A stretch of 8,392 nt of DNA, from assembly GCA_964446285.1 (NCBI GenBank), contig CAYUNT010000197.1, positions 1 through 8,392 of the forward strand. The letters are read 5' to 3'. A model generated the notes under the pieces. The model worked only from the letters and a program-made list of their open reading frames with translations. It was not told the DNA's origin and ran no database searches. Position 1 is the stretch's first letter. Every line of letters starts with the position of its first letter. Of the stretch, positions 1 through 5,812 are shown piece after piece. The stretch is from CAYUNT01 sp964446285. Lineage in GTDB: Bacteria; Sumerlaeota; Sumerlaeia; SLMS01; CAYUNT01. Position numbers and translations under genes: made by a program.

Positions 1-2
1 CC

Positions 3-830
3 CTGCACGCTGCTCACCGTCCCCAGCCCACAGAGCACTGTTCCCTGCCCACTGTTCACTGTTCCCTTCCCACTTATCACTGTTCACTTCCCACTGATCA
101 CTGTTTTTCTCACAACTCACAACCCACAACTCACAACTTCTTCTCACAACCCACAACTCACAACTCCCGCTCCGCCTTCACCCTCGTCGAGCTGCTCATC
201 GTCATCACAATTGTCGCGATTTTGTCGCTCATCGGACTTTACAATTTCCGCATGGCCACGGAGCGGGCGCTCAAGTCATCCGACGCCGCGAACTTGCGCA
301 CGATCGGCACGGCGCTCCAGATGTATCAAGTGGACTATGGGACCTTGCCGCCCGCCGATCGCGAGGCGGGGCCGTTCGAGTCGCACACGAGCAATTTCAC
401 CGCCGTGGGCAACGGTCCGGCGGCGGGAGGATCGTGGGATGGCGTGCCGTGGCTGCTGGTCACCAAAGGCTATATCGGCGACTGGCGGACGCTATTTTGC
501 CCGAAGTATCTGCGCCGCTATTCGGGCGCGGCCACAATCCGGGGCGGATACCCGCGCTATCACAATTTCCGTTATGCTTACAACAGTTCGGGCCTTTCAA
601 GCGGCGGACATGCGGGCGGCGCGGGCAATGTCATGAGCGGCGAAGTGTGGATTGTGCGCGATCTCTGGCTTGGTCCGCGCCAGGGATTTTATGCCGCGTC
701 CTGGCCGAATCCCCCAGCGGATTTCACGTATCCCTGGGGCGAAGGCGATCAGGAAAACCAATTGGAACATGTCCTTTACTCCGACATGGCCGTGCGAACG
801 GTCGTGGGCGGAAAAAACGAGATGCCGTAG
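3..830 (+). CDS. Prepilin-type (type IV pilin / GspG-like pseudopilin) protein, 5' end unresolved
   Basis: The recognisable protein begins at codon 168 with S-R-S-A^FTLVELLIVI, the class III (prepilin peptidase) signal. Cleavage before Phe at 177 would give a mature chain of 217 residues with the conserved Glu at position 5. A roughly 20-residue hydrophobic helix follows (FTLVELLIVITIVAI onward), then a GspG-like stretch containing 'NLRTIGTALQMYQVDYG'. The chain ends with 'VLYSDMAVRTV', resembling the C-terminal motif of the H-X9-DG pseudopilins common in Planctomycetes and relatives. The product is expected to be an inner-membrane pilin-like subunit of a type II secretion or type IV pilus-like machine. 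The residue before the cut is Ala, where Gly is usual. No ATG, GTG or TTG occurs in frame from codon 3 to 221 (only CTG at 3 and 45). The open frame instead runs through repeat DNA to the window edge, so the start is upstream, atypical or lost. The first usable TTG (222) would delete the signal and is unlikely. Confidence 0.75.
   Translation: MHAAHRPQPTEHCSLPTVHCSLPTYHCSLPTDHCFSHNSQPTTHNFFSQPTTHNSRSAFTLVELLIVITIVAILSLIGLYNFRMATERALKSSDAANLRTIGTALQMYQVDYGTLPPADREAGPFESHTSNFTAVGNGPAAGGSWDGVPWLLVTKGYIGDWRTLFCPKYLRRYSGAATIRGGYPRYHNFRYAYNSSGLSSGGHAGGAGNVMSGEVWIVRDLWLGPRQGFYAASWPNPPADFTYPWGEGDQENQLEHVLYSDMAVRTVVGGKNEMP
27..110. repeat. Four tandem 21-bp repeat units (family A)
   Basis: Four units of exactly 21 bases start at 27, 48, 69 and 90. 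They share the pattern CCCACN-NNN-CACTGTTC-CTT with changes mainly in the third codon. Read in the prepilin frame they give seven-residue units PTEHCSL, PTVHCSL, PTYHCSL and PTDHCFS, with no stop. The bases before 27 are a poor continuation. A further piece, CCTGTTCACT, occurs at 923-932. Nothing indicates that the units are a real protein domain; they look like low-complexity intergenic repeat DNA. Confidence 0.85.
111..165. repeat. Tandem repeat (family B), CACAACTC/CACAACCC type
   Basis: This directly continues family A with the same 21-base spacing. A unit at 111-131 reads HNSQPTT in the prepilin frame. A second at 132-158 is the same unit enlarged by six bases (TTCTTC) to HNFFSQPTT, and a third begins at 159 (HNS). 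The 16-base string CCCACAACTCACAACT occurs exactly at 123-138 and at 150-165. The repeat ends only three codons before the Ala of the prepilin cleavage site. Confidence 0.85.
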
Positions 831-835
831 CAGCA

Positions 836-851
836 AGTTGTGAGTTGTGGG
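836..851. repeat. Inverted copy of family B repeat
   Basis: AGTTGTGAGTTGTGGG is the exact reverse complement of the 16 bases at 123-138 and at 150-165. It starts five bases after the prepilin stop codon, so the prepilin coding region is bracketed by perfect 16-base inverted repeats. Confidence 0.85.
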
Positions 852-922
852 CTAAGAGATTGAAAGCAGAAGGGTTGAAAAGACTTAAGATAAGATCCGC
901 CACGGAAACCAAAACACTGCCC

Positions 923-975
923 CCTGTTCACTGGCGACTATCCACTTCTTCACTCACAACTCCTATCTCACAACC
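923..975. repeat. Degenerate direct copies of families A and B between convergent genes
   Basis: CCTGTTCACT (923-932) resembles family A. CACTCACAACTCC (951-963) and CTCACAACC (967-975) resemble family B, in the same orientation as the copies at the left edge. They lie in the 174-base gap between the prepilin stop (830) and the stop of the minus-strand glycosidase-like gene (1005). I see no convincing terminator hairpin in this gap for either convergent gene. Confidence 0.6.
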
Positions 976-1004
976 ATATCCCTTTTGTCTTTTTCCGCGG
1001 CGTT

Positions 1005-3443
1005 TCAGTAGAGATTTATCCCCGTGAAGTTCAACTGCGAAGGGGTTGGAGTTGCCGCCGCAGTGGGCGTGGGGGATGGCAAAACCTCGCCCACCTTCAG
1101 AAAATGCACGGCGTCCGCAATGACGGCGGTTCCGCTCGATGCAATGTCCGAGGCGTCGAGCGTCAGGGAATTCAGTCCCTCTGCCAGCGAGAATTTCCCG
1201 ACCGGCACCCACGCAAAACTGTTTTGCGTCTGATCCACGCGCGCCGTTTCCACAAACCCCTCGCCCTGCAGCGCGGTGATCCAATACTTCGCCGCCGTGG
1301 TGCGATTGGACCCTGCGCGATATATTACAGAAACCTCATATTCCCCAGCCCGCAGCCAGGCATTCCACCTCGCCATGCTGGCCGTGCCGCCCGTGACCGC
1401 GCGATACGTTTTGCCGTCATATCCCGTCGAGGCGCTGAAATACCAGGTTGTTCCCAATTCCTCGTAAGCGGGCGCGCCGTCGTCGTTATCCACAATGATG
1501 TCACTCGAAAGGCCAGGCGTCGGCGACGGAATGGGCGTCGGGCCTGCGTCCAGCGAGAAATTGACCGTCGTGACTGTCCCTGAGGTCACAGCGACGCCCG
1601 CGCTTTCCCGTGCGGCGAATCCAAACGCCTCCGCGCGAACTGTGCAGGCTCGCGGATCGCAGTAGATGAAAGCGTATTTCCCTTCGCCGTCGGTCGGGAC
1701 AGACTGGCCGGTTTCCACGAGAGTTACGGTGGCATTGTCGATTGGCGCGCCGGAGGCCGACGCCGTCACCTTGCCGCGCAGATATCCACCTGCGGGGTGG
1801 GTTTTCCAGGGCATCTCAGGCACGGCGGCGGGTTCCGCATAAACCCCCGAGAGCATGGAATCGAAAAAATCATCTGTCGGCACGCCTGCGCCGTTGGTTC
1901 CCTGATAGCTAAACAGCATTTGGCCGTCGCACCCGATTGGGCGGGTGATTTCTATCTGGGCCGCGACGTTTTCCGGGCTGTTTCCCGATCCTGAATGGCC
2001 CATGTAGCAATGGCGGCCATTTTTGACGCTGTTTGCATACTCGGCCTGCGTGCGGAATACCTGATTATCGGTCTGATAATTCATCGGGCACACCGCATCG
2101 AGAAGATGCTCGCCCATCCATCCGGGCCAGTCCTGGAAAACCGAGTTGCGAGCGGAGGATTCGTTGCTGAACACCGCCGCCGTGACCTTCACGGCGGGCT
2201 TGACGGCCATGATGTCCGCGTAAGTGGCCCGCAGCCAGTTTGTGATCTGCCGACGCCGCCATGCCTTGAAGGTTTCATCCTTGGCGGGCGGCCAGGGCAC
2301 GCCAGGCCAGGGCTGGCTGACTGCGCCGGGTTCCTGCGCCTTGAAACGACGGAGCGCCACCTCGTTATATCCCGAATCCACGGCCGGATAACGGAAATAA
2401 TCGAAGTGAATTCCGTCAATGTCGTAATTCGAGACCAAGTCCATCACGACGTTGTAATTCCACAAATTGGCCTGCGGATTTCCCGGATCGAGGTAATAGG
2501 ACTCCGCGATGCGGGTCTCTCCCTTGCTGGTTTTCATCAGGAGTTCCGGGTGCGAGTTGACCACATGCGCGGGATCGGGCGAAATCGAGTCGTCCTCTAC
2601 GTTATAGGCGACAATCCAGGCATGGACCTCGATGCCATACGGATGAGCCTGATTGATGAGTTCCTGAAGCGGATCGAAATCGGCGGCAATGTCATCCGCG
2701 CGCGGTTCCAGGTTCGGAGGCGTGGGGAAATAGTAGCAGTCGCCGCGTTTTCGCACCTCGGGGAAAAGCGCGTTGTAATGATGATCGCGCGCCGCGGCCA
2801 CAAGCGCCGCCACCTCGCCTGGATTCTTGAAGCCGGGCGCCCAGGCCATCACCCAAAGCCCGCGCAATTCTTGCGTTGTGGGAATGGCGGTTGGCGTTGG
2901 GATGGGCGTTGGGGTTCCGCCCACGAAAACGAATTTCACCGCGTCGGCGACGACGACCGATCCGCCGGAACTTCCCGTAGCGTCCAGCGTGACGGATGCC
3001 GCGCCCGAGGCAAAATCCCAGGTTCCGAGCAGTTTCCATGTCAAATCGCTCGATTGCTGATTCGCAAAAACCGCCTGCGCTCCCCCAGCTGCGGACACTG
3101 TGTATTTCACGGAAGAGGCGCGGTTGGCGCCCGCGCGGTATATCACATAAACCGAATGCTTTCCCGTCTGCGGAAGCGATGCTCTCCAGGTGGCGCTCGC
3201 CGCCGCGCCCGCCCCTGCTGTGCGATATGTCCCCAGACGGTAGCCGGTCGAGGCGCTCGTGCTCCAGTTCCCTGTTTCCGCGTATGCCGGAGCGCCATCG
3301 TCGTTGTCGATGATGACTTCCTGCGCGCGCAGCGGAGCGCAAGAGAGCGCGGCAAGGCAGAGAACGAAAAACGGCGCTAATGCATGAACGGGGAGCGAAG
3401 AGGAAAACACCCGCCCGTATTTAGACAGATCAGGCAGTAACAT
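1005..3443 (-). CDS. Secreted GHL10-family (DUF187) glycosidase-like protein with two golvesin-type domains
   Basis: From the ATG at 3443 the product is 812 residues. A signal peptide has hydrophobic core APFFVLCLAALSC and a likely cut after PLRAQ (residue 41). A golvesin C-terminal-like beta domain at about 42-175 has IIDNDDGAPAY, GTYRT, YVIYRAGANRA and ADAVKF. A PT-rich linker follows, then the GHL10 barrel at about 192-535 with ELRGLWV, ALFPEVRKRGDCYY, HAWIVAYN and DGIHFDYFRYP. Next come a carboxypeptidase-regulatory-like fold at about 553-633 (LRGKVTASASGAPIDNATVTL), another PT linker, a second golvesin domain at about 647-783, and a PT-rich tail without a sorting signal. GHL10 includes E. 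coli DigH (YddW), which cuts peptide-free peptidoglycan glycans, so a cell-wall or polysaccharide substrate is plausible but unproven. The golvesin domains probably bind glycans (inference). Start choice: the 3443 ATG has AAGGAAGG nine bases upstream. An ATG at 3494 also has a good GGGGAG and would add 17 residues before the signal peptide. Confidence 0.88.
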   Translation of the reverse strand: MLLPDLSKYGRVFSSSLPVHALAPFFVLCLAALSCAPLRAQEVIIDNDDGAPAYAETGNWSTSASTGYRLGTYRTAGAGAAASATWRASLPQTGKHSVYVIYRAGANRASSVKYTVSAAGGAQAVFANQQSSDLTWKLLGTWDFASGAASVTLDATGSSGGSVVVADAVKFVFVGGTPTPIPTPTAIPTTQELRGLWVMAWAPGFKNPGEVAALVAAARDHHYNALFPEVRKRGDCYYFPTPPNLEPRADDIAADFDPLQELINQAHPYGIEVHAWIVAYNVEDDSISPDPAHVVNSHPELLMKTSKGETRIAESYYLDPGNPQANLWNYNVVMDLVSNYDIDGIHFDYFRYPAVDSGYNEVALRRFKAQEPGAVSQPWPGVPWPPAKDETFKAWRRRQITNWLRATYADIMAVKPAVKVTAAVFSNESSARNSVFQDWPGWMGEHLLDAVCPMNYQTDNQVFRTQAEYANSVKNGRHCYMGHSGSGNSPENVAAQIEITRPIGCDGQMLFSYQGTNGAGVPTDDFFDSMLSGVYAEPAAVPEMPWKTHPAGGYLRGKVTASASGAPIDNATVTLVETGQSVPTDGEGKYAFIYCDPRACTVRAEAFGFAARESAGVAVTSGTVTTVNFSLDAGPTPIPSPTPGLSSDIIVDNDDGAPAYEELGTTWYFSASTGYDGKTYRAVTGGTASMARWNAWLRAGEYEVSVIYRAGSNRTTAAKYWITALQGEGFVETARVDQTQNSFAWVPVGKFSLAEGLNSLTLDASDIASSGTAVIADAVHFLKVGEVLPSPTPTAAATPTPSQLNFTGINLY

Positions 3444-3452
3444 TGCGAATGG

Positions 3453-3460
3453 CCTTCCTT
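3453..3460 (-). promoter_or_regulatory. Ribosome binding site for the 3443 start of the glycosidase-like gene
   Basis: On the minus strand AAGGAAGG ends nine bases before the ATG at 3443, a normal Shine-Dalgarno distance. A competing site, GGGGAG at 3501-3506, lies six bases before the ATG at 3494 in the same frame. Both are good. I prefer 3443 because it gives a signal peptide with a more usual N-region (about 21 rather than 38 residues), but 3494 cannot be excluded. Confidence 0.5.
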
Positions 3461-3520
3461 GAAAAAATGCAGGTGGCGAAAGATAAAAACACATATTCCG
3501 CTCCCCTTTGCGCCTTTGAG

Positions 3521-3551
3521 CCAGCCCAGCGATTGAAGACCCAACCCAGCG
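3521..3551. repeat. 11-base direct repeat spaced 20 bases, possible regulator site
   Basis: CCAGCCCAGCG (3521-3531) and CCAACCCAGCG (3541-3551) match at 10 of 11 positions and are exactly 20 bases apart, about two helical turns. They lie 27-57 bases upstream of the alternative 3494 start and 78-108 bases upstream of the preferred 3443 start of the minus-strand gene. Spacing on one helix face fits a DNA-binding regulator, but chance is possible at this length. Confidence 0.3.
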
Positions 3552-3776
3552 CCATCCTCCAATGCAGGTTGAGCCAATCTCTTTGCCGAGGCAACCCACA
3601 ATCCCGGCCTTTCACCATCCTCTTTTCTTCTTCATTGCGAATGAGATTTCCGGACGGATCGGCTTTTTGAGGTCCCCAGGAGAATCGTTTGTCCTTGATG
3701 CGCAGGGCGCAAATGCCGAACATCGTATGGAATGCTCGCCTGGAATTGCGCAAGTTTTTATCCGGGAATTCGCTCT

Positions 3777-4460
3777 ATGTTCATCCCATTCGCAAAGCCC
3801 CAATACGTGCGGCCTCTTCTTCGTGCGCTTGCGGTGTTGATTGCCGGGGCGGGTTTCTTTCTGAGTAATGGATGCGCCACCAGCAAATTCAAATGCTCCG
3901 CTTTTCGCGAGCCATACACGCCATGCACAATGCCTCGGAAAGTATATCCGGCGAGTTTGGATGTGAATTTCCCCGGAATGGATACGGATAAAATGCTAAA
4001 TTCCATCCGGGAACTGGGTTATCGATACTATCCAGAGGTGTTCGCCGCTTCTTTAGATGAAGATACAGTGCCCGTGGAAATCGATTTCCGTTTTCACCAG
4101 GCCAAACCTCATATCGAGTATATACTGTTGCTGGAAATTCCGACTCTGGCCGTCGTTTACGGCCTTCTACCCGGGCCGATGCCTAACGATTATTCTTTCA
4201 ATGTGGGTCTGAATTTCAAAGACCCCAATGAGAAAAGCCTGTATCGAAGCAAGCGCGAGATGGTAATTCATGAAAATGGATGGATATGTATCCTTAGCCC
4301 CCTGGCTCTGATACCGCCTCCCGGAGAGATGGATGCTCCGCCAGGCTACCCCAAGAAGCATATCAATCCCCTTTTCGAGGCATCGGAAGTGCAGCGCTAT
4401 TACGCCCTGTGTGTTGCGCGATTGATCGCCAACGAAGTTTCTTACAACAATTGCCAGTAA
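3777..4460 (+). CDS. Predicted lipoprotein of unknown function, paired with caspase gene
   Basis: I do not recognise the family. From the ATG at 3777 the protein has 227 residues. A basic N-region (KPQYVRPLLR) and hydrophobic core (ALAVLIAGAGFFL) lead to SNGC, an imperfect lipobox with Cys33 as the likely lipidated residue. The mature part starts with three more cysteines or polar residues (KFKCSAF, PYTPC), then a mixed region about 55-110. A strongly hydrophobic segment follows at 115-135 (YILLLEIPTLAVVYGLLPG), and a second apolar patch after GWICILSPLALIPPP (169-182). The C-terminal part (200-227) looks helical. A longer start at 3732 lacks a good ribosome site and would bury the signal peptide. 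The gene is 12 bases ahead of the caspase gene, so the two are almost certainly co-transcribed. Two 60-base lines inside it counted by hand are about 47% G+C, against about 65% for one line of the caspase gene, hinting at a different origin. Confidence 0.8.
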   Translation: MFIPFAKPQYVRPLLRALAVLIAGAGFFLSNGCATSKFKCSAFREPYTPCTMPRKVYPASLDVNFPGMDTDKMLNSIRELGYRYYPEVFAASLDEDTVPVEIDFRFHQAKPHIEYILLLEIPTLAVVYGLLPGPMPNDYSFNVGLNFKDPNEKSLYRSKREMVIHENGWICILSPLALIPPPGEMDAPPGYPKKHINPLFEASEVQRYYALCVARLIANEVSYNNCQ

Positions 4461-4464
4461 GGAG
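4461..4464 (+). promoter_or_regulatory. Ribosome binding site that sets the GTG start of the caspase gene
   Basis: GGAG immediately follows the TAA of the upstream lipoprotein gene and stands eight bases before the GTG at 4473. That GTG is the only start that keeps the whole lipoprotein signal. The arrangement is typical of translational coupling within an operon. Confidence 0.75.
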
Positions 4465-4472
4465 CCAAAGCC

Positions 4473-5543
4473 GTGAAACAGCATTCGCTTGCTGGATTGT
4501 CCCTGATAGCGGCGTTCGTTGGCGCTTCCTGTGCGCGAATTCCCCTGGAAACCGCCATGCCGGAGCGGACACCGGTTCCGTTTCTTCACGCCGAGGCGGC
4601 GCGGCCAGCCCCCGCTGTTCAGTCCGCTTCGGTTGCGCCAGTCTCGCCGCCGCCTCCCGTCTCCACGCCAATTCCCACGGAAGTTCCTGTTATTGCCGCC
4701 GCTACGCCCGTTCCTCCCGCTCCTCCCGCCGCGCCGCCCAAGGCCACCCGTAATGTGTGGGCCGTGCTTGTGGGAATCAGCGATTACCAATTCAAGGGCG
4801 AGGGCGGAGTTGCGCCTTTGCAATATGCGGATAAGGACGCGCGCGATCTGGCCGAGGCGCTCAAGCAATCGGGATGGCCGGAATACTCGATCCGCCTGCT
4901 GACGAACGCGGACGCCAGCAAGCGCAATGTCGAGGTGGCGCTCGAAAACTGGCTGAGCAAGGCCGGCCCCGACGACCTGATTCTTCTCTATTGGTCGGGA
5001 CACGGTTTTCCCGATCCGGATGATCCAACCAAGGTCTATTTCGCCTGTTACGACACGAACCCGAACGCAACGGCCACGGGCTATCGCATGGACCGGGTGG
5101 TGAACACGCTGAGCGAGCGCGGCGCACGCAATGTGGTCGTTATGGCCGACACCTGCCACGCCGGCAAACTCATCACGCGGGATTCCAAGCGAAACATCTC
5201 CATCGCCACCATCGACTCCATGACCCAGCAAAAACCTGTTCCGCGCGGATGGATTTACATGGTCGGCGCGGAGTCGGACCGCCAGGCGATTGAATCCTCC
5301 TCGTGGAGCAACGGCGCGTTCACTCGCGTTCTTCTGGAGGGGCTGGGCGGCGAGGCGGATGGATTCCAGAGCGCCGGACCCAAGGACGGCATTATCACCA
5401 CGGGCGAGTTGAAGGAGTTTTTGTATTCGCGGATGCCGGACGAAACACAGCGCGTTCTGGGCACGGCAAAACGCCCGACAATCACGACGAGTTCGGGCGA
5501 TCCGGCGATATGGGATTTGCCGCTGGCGCGCCACGCGCAGTGA
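4473..5543 (+). CDS. Caspase-family (peptidase C14) lipoprotein, orthocaspase-like
   Basis: The 356-residue product starts at GTG 4473. A short basic N-terminus and hydrophobic stretch (LAGLSLIAAFVGAS) precede Cys20 in an imperfect lipobox (GASC), suggesting a membrane-anchored, extracytoplasmic protein. Residues about 43-90 form a Pro/Ala-rich spacer. The peptidase C14 domain spans about 94-350: NVWAVLVGISDY first strand, ADKDARDLAEAL, catalytic His177 in LLYWSGHGF, catalytic Cys228 in MADTCHAG, then VGAESDRQAIE and GAFTRVLLEGL. The Asp just before the catalytic Cys is the residue that in metacaspases and orthocaspases forms an acidic S1 pocket preferring Arg or Lys, so cutting after basic residues is expected (inference). 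Both catalytic residues are present, so it should be active. No receptor or repeat domain is fused to it. Its partner is presumably the lipoprotein encoded 12 bases upstream. The substrate is unknown. Confidence 0.92.
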   Translation: MKQHSLAGLSLIAAFVGASCARIPLETAMPERTPVPFLHAEAARPAPAVQSASVAPVSPPPPVSTPIPTEVPVIAAATPVPPAPPAAPPKATRNVWAVLVGISDYQFKGEGGVAPLQYADKDARDLAEALKQSGWPEYSIRLLTNADASKRNVEVALENWLSKAGPDDLILLYWSGHGFPDPDDPTKVYFACYDTNPNATATGYRMDRVVNTLSERGARNVVVMADTCHAGKLITRDSKRNISIATIDSMTQQKPVPRGWIYMVGAESDRQAIESSSWSNGAFTRVLLEGLGGEADGFQSAGPKDGIITTGELKEFLYSRMPDETQRVLGTAKRPTITTSSGDPAIWDLPLARHAQ

Positions 5544-5812
5544 TCCATGATAGTCTTTCTCCAATAACGACAGGGCGGCCGCGCGCCGGAAGATTGCGCA
5601 TATTGAGAGAATACGAATAGGGATTGCGCGGGCGCGGCGTTCGCGGCTCCAATTGCATGGGGCGGTTGCGCCGGGCATTTTGCGCGCAGTGTCCAGCCTT
5701 TCGCGCGTGCGATGTTTGCAGTTTTCCGGCCGCGCCCCCGGTTTCCGCCGCGCTCCGCCGTTCTTGGCGCGCCGGAAATCCGATTTCCATTCTGCAAAGG
5801 ATTTATACTTCT

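Larger units (their letters stand above)
3444..3776. other. Divergent intergenic region, no convincing gene
   Basis: This 333-base spacer separates the minus-strand glycosidase-like gene from the plus-strand lipoprotein-caspase pair, so it should hold promoters for both. I could not identify a confident -35/-10 pair in either direction. Open frames crossing it on both strands lack recognisable motifs and overlap the two starts. Visible structures are an imperfect direct repeat at 3521-3551 and a short perfect palindrome, TTGCCGAGGCAA, at 3583-3594, which could be an operator half-site pair. If the glycosidase-like gene starts at 3494, its first 51 bases lie inside this stretch. Confidence 0.6.

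Noticed and set aside
27..165. CRISPR array
   Set aside because: The units are contiguous 21-base tandem repeats without unique spacers, and no cas gene is present.
222..224. TTG at 222 as the start of the prepilin gene
   Set aside because: It would remove the FTLVELLIVI signal and half the hydrophobic helix, which are plainly conserved and in frame upstream.
836..1004. Terminator between the convergent prepilin and glycosidase-like genes
   Set aside because: No stem with an adjacent T-tract in either direction could be found; only repeat fragments are visible.
1995..3380. Plus-strand open frame of 461 codons opposite the glycosidase-like gene
   Set aside because: It lies wholly antisense to a protein with clear signal peptide and domain motifs, is rich in Arg/His/Ile as expected of a shadow frame, and shows no family motif.
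3430..3753. Small minus-strand gene in the divergent spacer
   Set aside because: It overlaps the start of the glycosidase-like gene in another frame and shows no signal, domain or good ribosome site.
4167..5678. Minus-strand open frame of 503 codons opposite the lipoprotein-caspase pair
   Set aside because: It is antisense to the caspase with intact catalytic motifs and its sequence is Arg/Gly-rich low complexity. It results from stop-poor GC-rich DNA.
5624..5812. Longer N-terminus for SppA
   Set aside because: The 63 extra residues are Arg/Cys-rich, have no good ribosome site, and would put the lipoprotein signal in the middle of the protein.
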